Assembly: GCA_025084515.1 (NCBI GenBank)
Contig: JAJAGP010000081.1
Coordinates: forward strand, 806,001-870,000
Direction: 5' to 3'
Length of the DNA stretch: 64,000 nucleotides
DNA from: Ancistrus triradiatus
Taxonomy: Eukaryota; Chordata; Actinopteri; Siluriformes; Loricariidae
Shown: piece by piece, positions 34,321 through 45,099 of the stretch
Layout of the letters: the number at the start of each line of letters is the position of its first letter
How positions within the stretch are numbered: position 1 is the stretch's first letter
Made by a program: the position numbers and the translations under genes
Notes under the pieces: generated by a model
The model's input: only the letters and a program-made list of their open reading frames with translations
Databases searched by the model: none
What the model was told of the DNA's origin: nothing

Positions 34321-35635
34321 ATTTTATTTTGCTTTCTGCAAATTCTGAAAATCTACAAAAGGCTCTACTTCTTCGAGCTGTATCTGAGCTGGAGACGTCA
34401 CGTGACTCCCCGGGCTTGACGGTTATGATGTTTATAGTGAGTACTTGAGGGAGTTGACTCCCCATTTTCAAACCATTTAATCCTCTTTTCTCAGACCAGC
34501 CCCCACCCAAGTCCAGACCTCTGTGAGTGATAAATGCTGAAATTGGGCTTCTGTTTACTCGGGATGAAAGGTCAGCTTGTCAGATGTCTGGAATTGCTCA
34601 CAAAGCTCCCTGTTTTTGACAGACCTCGACCTAAACACCATATAATCTACCTCAGGGGCTTCAAAGCACTCCATCTGAAAGGAGAGAGGGCGAACGAGAG
34701 AGAAAGAGAGAGAGAGTGGGGGATCCATGTCCATCAGTAGGTCTGACACCGACGTTCGGCCTTCCCCCTCCCCGTCCCCCCTGCACTCAGTTCTGGTAAT
34801 GGTTTTTTAAAAGGGGCGTACTGAAAGCTTTTCTCCTTCCCCTTGTTGAGTTTGTTTAAACAAGTTAATTAGTGCAACTCTTCAGGTCTGTCGGCTGTCG
34901 GCCGCCCCCTTCCTCCTCCTGTCGCTCGCTGTTTTGTTAAGAGACAAAAGTAAACTCAGGGAGCTGGAAAGACACAATTTGGCACACAACGATGGCCGAA
35001 TACAACAGGGATTAACCGAGCGCTCGAAGGTCTTTGTATACGTGGAAGTACTTGTGCAGGACTGCTAATGCAAGTGGTGAGATTTTGGGCATACTGATGC
35101 GATACTCCAAACTTTAAGCACCGCATCATGGAAGCAATCAGGTCCTTAAAGCAGACGAAGGAAGGGTGCCCCTCGAAAGGGTGAACGTTTGCTTTCAAAA
35201 CAGTACTGTTATTCCTTAAACATGAACGGTTCCCTCTGAGCGACGCTTTGGAGAAGACGGGAAGAGTCGGAATATTAAAACAGTTCTTTAAACTGGTATT
35301 GATTCACCTCCGACGCTCATGTGAACTGACATCATTGTTGTAAAGATCAAAGCACAGATGTAAAGCCTCGGGCAATAAAAAGAATTAATGGTCGGGTTCA
35401 AATATGCGTCTTCAGCCCAAGATCTGACGCTCAGCTGCCGGGGTTCAGCGGGGTTAGCGTTCCCGTATGAACCATCAGAACATGAAGATGAAAACGGAGC
35501 GTGGATCAGTCAGCCGCTACGCTAACACGCGGTACAGAAGTGTTAAACACATCGGCTGCTTCCTCTGTCACTGGTGTGAGGCTTTCGGCGCTCAGACCAC
35601 ATAAGAAACGTGGAAGAGGTCGATGCCGCCGTGCC
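34321..35635. other. non-coding DNA, no gene seen
   Basis: A short GA-rich run is at 34687-34716. The segment 34860-34990 (gttttgttaagagacaaaag, gacacaatttggcacacaac) has regulatory texture. No coding sequence recognised. Confidence 0.35.
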
Positions 35636-35790
35636 GAGGTACCCGGCTAATAATTGGAAAGCACTCCAGTGTTCGCATCCTCGTGACACATTAAATTGCT
35701 CATTAGCATGCACGCGGTACGGCTACGGCCAAATCGATAAATCACCAGCAGCAGCAGAGGCAGCGCTGTCGCCACGCCGACAGGCCTGAT
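35636..35790. promoter_or_regulatory. candidate conserved non-coding element
   Basis: Non-repetitive: ggctaataattggaaagcac, attaaattgctcattagcat, and gccaaatcgataaatcacca. No open frame of note. Inference only. Confidence 0.25.
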
Positions 35791-36079
35791 CATCGATCAT
35801 AACGAAGCACAAATAGCTCTGTGGCTAGCCCTTCTAGTTTAAATCCACTGCGGTTATCCGTCTCGAGCTAGCACGCTAACTGAGGCGCAGGCCGACACCG
35901 CTACCGACTGAAGGTCTGCACAGGACTCAGTCAAAGACGAATGCTTCAGAGTGAAAGCATTTCAGGTCAAAGCAGTGTCATACAGCCGGTTTTTAGGTCA
36001 GGGTTGTTTTCAATTAATATTACCGTCTAATAATAATGTGCTTGATGAAGCTCTGGAAGGAACTTAAAGGAAAAAATAC

Positions 36080-37920
36080 TGCAAAAGCACTTTTTAGGTC
36101 GATGTCATTATGTAACAGTGACCTTAACCTGAAAACCTGTTGTACGACTCTGTCATATCAGTGTTACACAGAAGGTTTTTAGGATGATGTCACTATATAA
36201 CAGTATTAAAAAGCATGTTTAGCTTGAGGTTGCCATGTAACAGTGTTATACACCGGGTTTTAGGTTGAAGTCATTATGTAACAATTTAAAACCTGCAGTA
36301 TAACACTGTTACATAGTGACATCAACCTAAAAACCCACTGTATACATACTGTTTTCACTATGTAACTAATTTTTTGGTTGATGCCAGTATGTACAAATCT
36401 AAAACCTGCTGTGTAACACTGTTACATAGTGACCTCAACCTAAAACCTTCTGTGTAACACTGTTACATAGTCACATCAACCTAAAACCTGCTGTGTAACA
36501 CCGTTGGATAGTGACATCAACCTAAAAACCCACTGTATACATACTGTTATCACTATGTAACTCATTTTTAAGGTGGATGCCAGTATGTAACAACCTAAAA
36601 CCTGCTGTGTAACACTGTTACATAGTGACCTCAACCTAAAAACCTGCAGCGTAACATTTTTACACAATGACATCAAACTGAAATCTGTTCCATAACTGTT
36701 ATGTAGTGACATCAACCTAAAAAAAACCTGCTGCGTAACACTGTTACATAGCGACATCAACCTAAAACCTGCTGTGTAACACTGTTACATAGTGACATCA
36801 ACCTAAAAACGCACTGTACACATTGATGTCACTATGTAAGTGTTATACAGCTGGTTGTAGATATATAGTGGCATCAGTGTGTAGACAGCATGTTTTTATT
36901 TTGAAGTCACTATGTAACAGTGCTATTTTAAATTTATTTTTAAAGAAAATTATTGTTATTAATTGTTAAAATAATAATTATTAAAATGATTACAATAATT
37001 TACTATCATAAAACTGCTATTTTTTTAGGTTTATGTCACTATGTCACAGTTATAGAACAGATTTCAGGTTGATGTTACTGTGTAAAAATGTTACACAGCA
37101 GGTTTTAGGTTGATGTCGCTATATAACAGTGTTACACAGCAGGTTTTAGGTTGATGTCGCTATATAACAGTGTTACACAGCAGGTTTTAGGTTGATGTCG
37201 CTATATAACAGTGTTACACAGCAGGTTTTAGGTTGATGTCGCTATGTAACAGTGTTACACAGCAGGTTTTAGGTTGATGTCGCTATGTAACAGTGTTACA
37301 CAGCAGGTTTTATGTTGAGGCCATTATTTAGCAGTGTTATACTGCTTTTTTAGATTGAAGTCACTATGTAACACTGTTATGCTGCTATTTCTTTAGGTTT
37401 ATGTCACTATGTAACAGTTATAGAACAGATTTCAGGTTGATGTCATTGTGTAAAAATGTTACACAGGAGGTTTTTAGGTTGATGTCGCTATGTAACAGTG
37501 TTACACAGCAGGTTTTAGGTTGATGTCGCTATGTAACAGTGTTACACAGCAGGTTTTAGGTTGATGTCGCTATGTAACAGTGTTACACAGCAGGTTTTAG
37601 GTTGATGTCGCTATGTAACAGTGTTACACAGCAGGTTTTAGGTTGAGGCCATTATTTTACAGTGTTATACTGCTTTTTTAGATTGAAGTCACTATGTAAC
37701 ACTGTTATACTGCTATTTCTTTAGGTTTACTGTCACTATGTAACAGTTATAGAACAGATTTCAGTTTGATGCCATTGTGTAAAAATGTTACACTGCAGGT
37801 TTTTAGGTTGAAGTCACTGTGGAGCATTGTTATTCTGCATTTGTTAGGTTGTGTCACTATGTAACAGTGTTATACTGCAGGTTTTATGTTGACGTCTCTA
37901 TGTGACACTGTTATACAGAA
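36080..37920. repeat. 41-bp minisatellite with higher-order units and orientation switches
   Basis: The basic unit on the plus strand is GTTACACAGCAGGTTTTAGG followed by TTGATGTCGCTATGTAACAGT (41 bp). Six near-identical units start at 37091, 37132, 37173, 37214, 37255 and 37296; a second run starts at 37459, 37501, 37542, 37583 and 37624. Each run is preceded by a divergent block (ttaggtttatgtcactatg ... atagaacagatttcagg) at 37027, 37392 and 37723, giving higher-order repeats of 365 and 331 bp. From about 36300 to 36830 the units are inverted (tgttacatagtgacatcaac, then ctaaaaacctgctgtgtaac). Open frames in here are artefacts of the repeat. Confidence 0.95.
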
Positions 37921-37925
37921 AGATG

Positions 37926-38354
37926 TGACGTAAACTTCTTTTTTTAATAATAAGTAATCAAATTCCTCATTTTCTTGAGTATATATTTGCGTCCCAGGGT
38001 CACCACAAACTGTTCGATAGCCATTTAGCAGGTGCTTCGTTTAATTCCAGGGTTGCCAGATCCCACAAGATAATCCTTCACCTGGTCTATGTAAATAAGC
38101 CCAAAAGAAGCTAAATCTATAAAAATAAACGGACCTGGCAACCATGTCTCTTTTGCGCTGGCCGCTCTGCACTGAGAAAACAGTGTGGGTAACTGGTATA
38201 CACGCCATGAGAAATCATATTACTGAAATAAAATCCAGCTCTCTTTATTGGATTACTTAATCTGAGTTCTAGATCGGAGTACGCTATATAGATGACCGCT
38301 TGATTAATCAAATAATTGCAGAAATCTGACTTTAAAGGGCAGGCAAACACTCGG
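37926..38354. mobile_element. foldback DNA element, copy 3, inside the minisatellite
   Basis: Carries the family blocks CCAGGGTTGCCAGATCCCAC, acctggcaaccatg, ctctttattggattacttaa, attaatcaaataattgcaga, and a right end gcaaacactcggtg. The left terminal repeat is lost. Minisatellite units flank both sides, so it inserted into, or was captured by, the array. Confidence 0.75.
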
Positions 38355-38705
38355 TGTTGTACAGAAGGTTTTTGATGCCACCATGTAACAATTTTGTTAC
38401 ATAGTGACATCAGTATGTATACAGTGAGTACTTAGCTTGATGCCACTATGTAACTTCTATACAGTTGGTTTTAGATTGTTACATAGCGGCATCAACTTAA
38501 AAGACAGTCGTATAACACTATTACATAGATATATAGATGGATTGATACATAATTACTTTATTGATCCACAGGAGATGAAGAGATCGGTTAATTAACATAG
38601 TGACAGCGATACGTATACAGAAGGTTTTTACATAGAGTCACTATGTAGCAGATTTATACAGAAGGTTTTAGGTTTCAGTCACTATGAAACAGTGTTATAT
38701 GGCTA
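38355..38705. repeat. degenerate distal part of the minisatellite
   Basis: Weak units with both orientations (tgttacatagtgacatcagt, tgttacatagcggcatcaac, caggtttcagtcactatg-like words) continue past the foldback element. At 38526-38575 there is a gatggattgatacataatta then ctttattgatccacagg stretch, which resembles a common fish repeat tail. Confidence 0.65.
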
Positions 38706-39129
38706 ATATTATGTTCAATTAAATATTAAATATTTTGAATCAGTAAATATGACGAGTAGGCCATTCACCCACATTTAAACACACCAAAATGACCAATAAT
38801 ACTGTTAGGAAAACATGCTATTATATCATGAAGACTTTTGCGGGCAACATCTAAAACATTTTTTTCCCAGTGAACACTAACATGCGTAGGCTGAGAAGAA
38901 AGTGCTCACTGCCTACAAGACACTAGCTAGTCCATTACGCCTTCCTGAACCAGCAGCAATCTCGGTGCTCAGAGGGGACCGAGCGGTACGGAAATGAGTC
39001 CGTATGCAAGAGGACGATAGTGCAGGAAAAGGACGGGAGAGGCAGGGGTCCACATGAGACGCCTCCAAAAAGTGAGGCGAGATGAAAGAAGAGGTAGAAC
39101 GAAAAAAGGACAGAGGAGGAGTACAACCG
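38706..39129. other. non-coding DNA, no gene seen
   Basis: No repeat or gene recognised. Confidence 0.4.
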
Positions 39130-39590
39130 AGCCTCGTCTTGCTAACTGGGCCCGGTCGTTCTTAGCGTGAGGAAATTGCTGCTGGATCTAATTAGCTATT
39201 TACACGCTGCATACGCAACGAGCTTCTGAAGACCGCCGAACACAGGGACAGACCCGCTCCTCGGGGTTTGATTTTCAGGCTGACAAAATTTGCAATTCCC
39301 CTTTGATAATCAGCCTTTTCAAGACGGGTACCTCGAGATTGGACTGGATGCGCCTCTCCAGCGCTCCCTGCTGCTATTTTTTTTATTCGGCGCCGGGTTC
39401 GTAAATTGCGCGCCGCTAACGTGTGGGATTTCCATATTATGTTAATAGCTGCAAGAGTCTCGTCCTGTTTTATTAAATAAAGCTGTTAGGAAATTAATGT
39501 GATCACACAGATGTTACGTTGGCTTTTAATGAAGCATGGCAGGAAAATGGGCCATATTACTCATAATAGTTTCTCTCTCTCACTCTCACT
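39130..39590. promoter_or_regulatory. candidate conserved non-coding element cluster
   Basis: Non-repetitive and motif-rich: ggatctaattagctatttac, ctgacaaaatttgcaattcc, cctttgataatcagcctttt, tccatattatgttaatagct, and ggaaattaatgtgatcacac. No sustained open frame. It is among the most CNE-like blocks of the window, but this is judged by texture only. Confidence 0.35.
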
Positions 39591-40494
39591 CTACCTAAGA
39601 TCATTGCGATGACATCCTCCGCTGCTTTCTATCCACGCAGGCCCTGGACTCATCAGCCGGCCGTCACTCAAATGCCACGTCACGCCTCACATCCTGTTTC
39701 CAGGCTACGCACCGTGAGCTCGCCAAAAAAACACTTCCCTCGGAGAGGAGGCGAGTGTAAAACAAAATGGGATGCCGCTCAAATTGTATGCAAATGCGGT
39801 CACTCTGCGTAACGAAAACTTGTTTTCTGATTCTGTAAAGCCTACAGGAGACGCTGCGTTCGGATTGGCTGACGGATATGCATGAATTCCTCCTATCTGG
39901 TAGGTCGCGGTGCTGGTTTGAACGATTAATCGTTACGCTGACAGTAATTACAATATACACTACAAAAATCATTTCTACAGAAGTACAGGAAATGTGGTGT
40001 TTTCCAAGCACTTGATTAAGAATGAGGAAATTATGAGCGAGAAAGGCTACGAAATATATCTATATATGACTAAACCAACTACCTCTGAAGTATTCGGTAT
40101 TGACAAATGAGTATTGATCATTTATTTTGGGGAAACTGTCAATCCCTTCCCTACTGCAGTGTGGATAAGCATCATAACCGCCTTTGCTATTTCAAAAGAT
40201 TAATACTGTAATATCTATGAATTAGGAGGGAAAACAAAGTGTTTCATACATGTTTGCGATGAACGTCTGTTCACTTGAATGGTCAAAGTTGTAAGAATTC
40301 TAACAGGAAATAAAAATCTGTCTTACATACAGCTAACTCACGTCTGAATGACAGAAAGCTAGTACGAGCGAATCCTTGCTGACAGAGAATCGCAGGTTTG
40401 AAAGGCAGAAAGAAACATGGTTTATCTTCTTTCTTTTTCCTTTTCTCTAAGTGTTTCAAGTTTTAGAAAAGGTACAAAGATAAGACTGACTGCG
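39591..40494. other. non-coding DNA, no gene seen
   Basis: Holds a canonical octamer ATGCAAAT at 39788-39795. No gene or named repeat seen. Confidence 0.35.
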
Positions 40495-40586
40495 GGTCGG
40501 ACCCAACAGTGGCAACTTGGCAGAGGTGGGATTTGAACCCTGGACCTTTTGGTCCATAGTCCAGTACCTTAACCGCTAGGCTAACA
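40495..40586 (-). mobile_element. tRNA-derived SINE, type A, 3'-truncated
   Basis: On the minus strand: tagcctagcggttaaggtac is a good box A region, then ggtccagggttcaaatccca holds box B. The tail region is missing after the gttgggtcc block. Confidence 0.75.
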
Positions 40587-40639
40587 AAGTATCTAAAGTT
40601 AATGGAGCATTGTCTAAAGCAACTTAACACATTTTAGAT

Positions 40640-40782
40640 CTTCTAATATAAGGCCAATCCCAAACTGAGCAAGCCTAGGGTGACAGTGGCAAGGAAAAAC
40701 TCCCTAAACATTATGAGGAAGAAACCTTGGGAGGACCAAGACTCAAAAAGGGACCCAACCTGCTTGGGTGGCTTAGATGATG
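40640..40782. mobile_element. common teleost interspersed repeat fragment
   Basis: Contains ccaatcccaaactgagcaag, cctagggtgacagtggcaag, gaaaaactccct, and aggaagaaaccttgggagga followed by ccaagactcaaa. I recognise this word order as a widespread fish repeat; its class is not certain. It is too short to code. Confidence 0.6.
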
Positions 40783-41489
40783 CATCTCATCAGAAAACTA
40801 AATGACAAAAAGAGTCTCGAAAGGGCAGAATTAAACCATATTGTGCTTTACATTAATATTTTTTGAAGTACTGTGACCTGTCAACGTCCATTTCCGTATC
40901 GAGGTGGATGAAAGTCTCGCAGTACTTGAGACTGTAATCTGACTGAAAAAATCAAATATGCAGGATAAACAGCGAGTTTAGGATCTAAACATGCAAACTG
41001 CATCCTGTAGCTAAAATGTTAACGCCGTTCCTGTTCCCTTAGCCTTACATTAAGCATTTCTGTCTTTGAAACGCAAACGTGTTTAGGCGTTAGGCAAGCA
41101 CAGGCACGAGGAACAACCAGAAGTCAGTTAGCTTGTACGGCTGAGAATTAAGCAGGAATGCTTTGTTTTTGTAGTCAGGAGGCCACTGTATGATACAGTT
41201 CCAAGAGGTGGCATGCTAAGTGTTATCACTGTTGGGACATAAGATTTAATTTGTATTAGGACTTGAGCTGAGAGTACAGTTTTGGTCGGACGCTGTGCAA
41301 AACGCTGTAAACGGAAAGACTCTGAAATCCTCGTTGTCTCACTAATAAAAACAAATATGTGTACAGGATGCAGATTAGCATGGCTCGTGCTGTGCCAGAC
41401 AACCAGTAGGCATGTGCCACAGTCGTCTGGCTGGCAGCTGGCATGTCTCCTGGTCTGGACGGTCTGGCTAATGACTGAGCGAGCTCTAT
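40783..41489. other. non-coding DNA, no gene seen
   Basis: Open frames on both strands between 41128 and 41705 (up to 149 codons on the minus strand) overlap each other and show no domain. Confidence 0.4.
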
Positions 41490-41900
41490 CGTGAAGCACT
41501 TAACCCCGTCGGCGTGGACGACTCCGGGGGGGCCAAAAGCAGCCAGGCCCAACAACAGCAGCCATGCCAGCTCACGTTGGGAAGAATCAATGATTAATGA
41601 ATATATGAGCCCGGGATTAAATACGGACATGCTTCTGGACGTTTCACGGAGATTAAAAAAATCTAAAAAACTCAATGGTGGCACAACCCGGGTTTCTGAC
41701 GTCATAGCCAGCCTGAGTGAGCTGCAGCCCCAGAATAGGAGCTTCCAAAAATGAACCGAGGCGCGTTATTCATTAACCATCAGTCAGCTCTGACGCTCAG
41801 GGGAAAACGCCAATAGACTGCTCTGCACCTATGAAATATTAATGCTCAGAATTAGCCGTCTTGTTTGTCGTTTCCATTACAACCAAGCCATCTGAAGGTG
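41490..41900. promoter_or_regulatory. candidate conserved non-coding element
   Basis: Non-repetitive: gaagaatcaatgattaatga, gagcccgggattaaatacgg, acctatgaaatattaatgct, and cagaattagccgtcttgttt. Overlapping open frames on both strands argue against coding. Inference only. Confidence 0.3.
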
Positions 41901-42438
41901 ATAATGGAAGTGGGATGTGCCAGGTGTGTGTGAGGCAGTGGATCAGCCACTGATGACTTCATATAGCACTTTGACAAAAGCGTCACGCCGCAGGCCGCCC
42001 CGATCTCGCCGGCTCACTTTGACGTGGATCCGAAGTGACCCGAGTGTGGATCCGGTGACGGTTCGCCCTCTCTCCGGGGCTTCAGCATTTTCTTTAGCTC
42101 TAAAACCCTCCCAAAAATGGAACTAAGCGCTAACAGGGGCACCAAAATCCACACCGAGCACATTATTAACTCCAGATGCGGACGGGATCTCGGGTGGATA
42201 CAGCGCTCCATTTCACACAGGTTTTGAAAACGATTTATAGTTACAGCCTTTTGACAAAAATGTCCTTTAACCCTCAAGGTCTTGTGATATTTTTTGGGCT
42301 TTTTTTCACTGCTGTAACATTTTCGCTCTCTGATTTTATATAATGTGACTTAATACCACTGCTTTTATTTAAAAATAACATAAAAAAACATAGAACTGTT
42401 GTAGCTTGTAGAAGGTTAAGCTTTATTCGGTATGGTCA

Positions 42439-42928
42439 GAGTGTTTAAATGCACTTAATAAGCCAATAACTGAAGGAAACCAGATTTTCTACTTCGCAAC
42501 CAGCCAATAATCTCACTGAAGGATGTGACTGCACACTTTAATAATTACATAAAGAAATTCGTCATTTCCTCGAGCACGTACTGCATTTCAGAGTCTCCCC
42601 AAATGTGTTTGGTAGCAATTTCGTGGACTGGTTGCCAGATCCCACGAGAGAAACAACCAGGTCTATGGAAACAAGCCACAAAGAAGCAAAGTCTCTTAGA
42701 ATAAGAAAACCTGGCAACCGGGCTTCATTTGATTGCATGTGCAGACTGAGAAAACCGATCAAAATCAGAGTAAGGGCATACTTGCACTGAGAAAAATACA
42801 ATTACTGGGTTAAAACCCAGATCTCTTTATCGGATTTCTTAATCTGATTTCTAGATCGGAGTACGCTGTTTACATGACCACTTGAATAATCAGATAAATG
42901 CAGAAATCCGACCATGTAAACACACTCG
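42439..42928. mobile_element. foldback DNA element, copy 4
   Basis: Left end AGAGTGTTTAAATGCACTTA then ataagccaataactgaagg; right end gaccatgtaaacacactc, whose reverse complement is GAGTGTGTTTACATGGTC. Internal blocks are ctggttgccagatcccacga and aaaacctggcaaccgggc. About 490 bp, complete, non-coding. Confidence 0.8.
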
Positions 42929-42984
42929 TTGTCTTTGTAAGGTCTCCAAACTTAACTGACTTGGTAACTGATTGTGAAAAGGAG

Positions 42985-43560
42985 TTTCATCCACCTCCTT
43001 CCTCACCTATATGAACCAATCACTGCAGGAGTCACTTGAAAGTTCGGTCACTTTTGGACTATTTTCTGACCTCTCCAACCCCCATAAGTGTGCAGTGAGT
43101 GCCTGGCTTTCCAACATTTCTCAGAACGAATTTGTTCATGGTGATACTTTCATTGTGTTAACCGACCAATCATGGTGGACGACGCATCATCATTCCCCTG
43201 CACAACCAAAGCACCTTTGGAACCACCTGTCAGTGTTTTTGTGTGAGGTCTCAGAACATTTTTATATGGTTAATAATGGTTAATGGTCAATAAAAAATGC
43301 ATGACCCGTCCACCTTCTTTATCGTATGTACTAACCAATCACAGCAAAGGTTGACAAGTTCCAACACTTTTCAGACAGCTCGTTCCCAAGCTCTCTTACC
43401 CTGTACTAGTGTTTATGCAATGCCTCAAAACCTTTTCGATTTATTACCGATTTATTAATATTTGCAAAAGCAAATCCCACCTCCTCTTTTGTCTCAACTA
43501 ACCAACCATTAAAAAGGACGCCTCTATTCTGGAAAGCCAATTTTCCACTATTTCGGAAAG
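42985..43560. repeat. weak, degenerate repeated blocks
   Basis: Similar words start near 42990 (catccacctccttcctcacc, then gaaccaatcactgcagg), 43305 (cgtccaccttctttatcgta, then ctaaccaatcacagcaa) and 43475 (cccacctcctcttttgtctc, then aactaaccaaccat). They may be decayed units of an unnamed repeat. Confidence 0.35.
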
Positions 43561-44346
43561 CCAATTTTTCCCCCACACAACATCTCTCCGTCCCTCTGCA
43601 GGCCTGTTTAGATGGTAGCATAAATCAGGCTTAAACATTGGGTGGATCTGTTTCAGTTTGGATTGGAATTATGGATAACGTGTGAACCTAGACGCCTGTT
43701 TTTTTTTCCCTCTCTGATTGGCTGCTAAAGCAAATCACAACGACCTTGGGCGGGGAGCGCCGAGCCCCATTAGAAAGAGTTAGTGCAGGTCCCAACGGCC
43801 CTGTTTCTCAGAGTTCATGTAATCCAGCTGGGTTTAAGTGTTATACCATGCTCTTTCTCTCTCCGGCTCTCTTATTATCGCTCTCGCTCATGCTCGCCTC
43901 TCTTTACTTTTTTCCTCTCTCCGTACTTTTCAAGCCTTAACCTGACTCCTCTCTCTCTCTTTCTCATTCATTATTCACACTGCACGACACACTTCAACCC
44001 CCCCTGCACCCTCCTGAATCCCCCTCTCCCCCTCCCGGTCCAAATTCCACACCCTTTTCCAGGAGCCTCTGGCACACGCCGGGCAGGTATTTAAGGGGAA
44101 TTTTGGGAAGTGGAGCGCGTAGAAGGGGCCGAGGGATTTCAAATAAACACACCTTCATCCTCTAATCTGCTTTAAGCCAGACTCCGTTTCGAAGATTTAC
44201 TCACTGCACTCAAAAGAACATGTCTGTAATTGTACACTATCTGCAAATGATCAATGAAATGTGCGTGTGTGCGGGTTCATATGTGTCTCTTTATATACGG
44301 TGTCTATTCATTGTGGTGACCCGGGTCGGAGTGGGTCTGACAGAGG
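43561..44346. other. non-coding DNA, no gene seen
   Basis: Pyrimidine-rich from about 43850 to 44050 (ctctctc runs). No gene or named repeat recognised. Confidence 0.4.
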
Positions 44347-44812
44347 GGACACTTTATTAGGTACACCTGTTCAAGTGCTTGTTCGCGCAAATGTAATCGG
44401 CCAATCACACGTCAGCCACTCGGTGCAGTTAAGCATGCGGACATGATCAAGGCTGAATCTGAATCAAACCAAGCATCTGAATAGGCAAGATAGGCAGTTT
44501 AAGTGACTTTGAACATGGCATGGTTGCTGCTTTGCGGTTTTCACACACAGCACCATCTCTAGGGTGTAGAGAAAATGGTGCAAAAAAGGGAAAACAAATT
44601 GTTCTAGCCTTGTTTATGCCAGAGGTCAGAGGAGAATGGCCAGACTGGTTCGAGCTGATAGAAAGGCAACAGGAGCTCAAATAACCACTCATCATAATAC
44701 TTTGAACCTTGAAGCAGATGAGCTACAGGAGAAGACCTCACCGGGTACTCCTGTCAGCCAAGAACAGGAAACTGAAGCTAATTTACAAGGAAATCACCAA
44801 AACTGGATGATT
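44347..44812 (+). pseudogene. Tc1-type transposase pseudogene of a third lineage (with left end)
   Basis: The left end reads GGACACTTTATTAGGTACAC, a very common fish Tc1-type terminus. The coding part begins around 44481 and keeps SDFEHGMVA, then in other frames the blocks matching ARGQRRMARLVRADRKAT, followed by degraded LRQMGY and RPHRVPLLS-like sequence, and HQNW. Compared with the intact family the helix-turn-helix has lost several tens of bases and at least two frameshifts are present. Sequence similarity ends near 44812, before the DDE domain, so no catalytic residue remains. This is established Tc1 biology read from block order; the element is dead. Confidence 0.85.
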
Positions 44813-45099
44813 AACAAACAGTCATTCTACACTAAACTCCACTCTTTGGCAAAAGTTTTGGTACCCGGGTTAAAACGACTGCTTTGCGTGCCACACAGTT
44901 TCACACACCCAGTCCTGATCCATCACCTGCTCGCCCCTTTTTCCGTAATTGAGTGTGTTAAAATTAAACGTGGTGCATGAGCTAAAAGGGTCTCGGTATT
45001 CAAAAAATACAAGGCGCCAGAGAGAACATTTCGAACGCTCCGACTGGTCTCCACCCATAAACAGGTCTTCTCTATAAACAGGAGGTGGCGGATGGAGGA
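44813..45099. other. non-coding DNA, no gene seen
   Basis: No repeat or gene recognised in this short stretch. Confidence 0.4.

Noticed and set aside
36476..36760. 94-codon frame with repeated MSLCNSVTQQV-like units
   Set aside because: It is a direct translation of the inverted minisatellite units; the repetition is in the DNA, not evidence of a protein.
36080..37920. CRISPR-like array
   Set aside because: Units are contiguous without unique spacers, the surrounding DNA is vertebrate, and orientation switches; it is a minisatellite.
41256..41705. 149-codon minus-strand frame with a hydrophobic middle
   Set aside because: Overlapped by open frames on the other strand and in another phase; no domain, and the DNA looks like a non-coding block.
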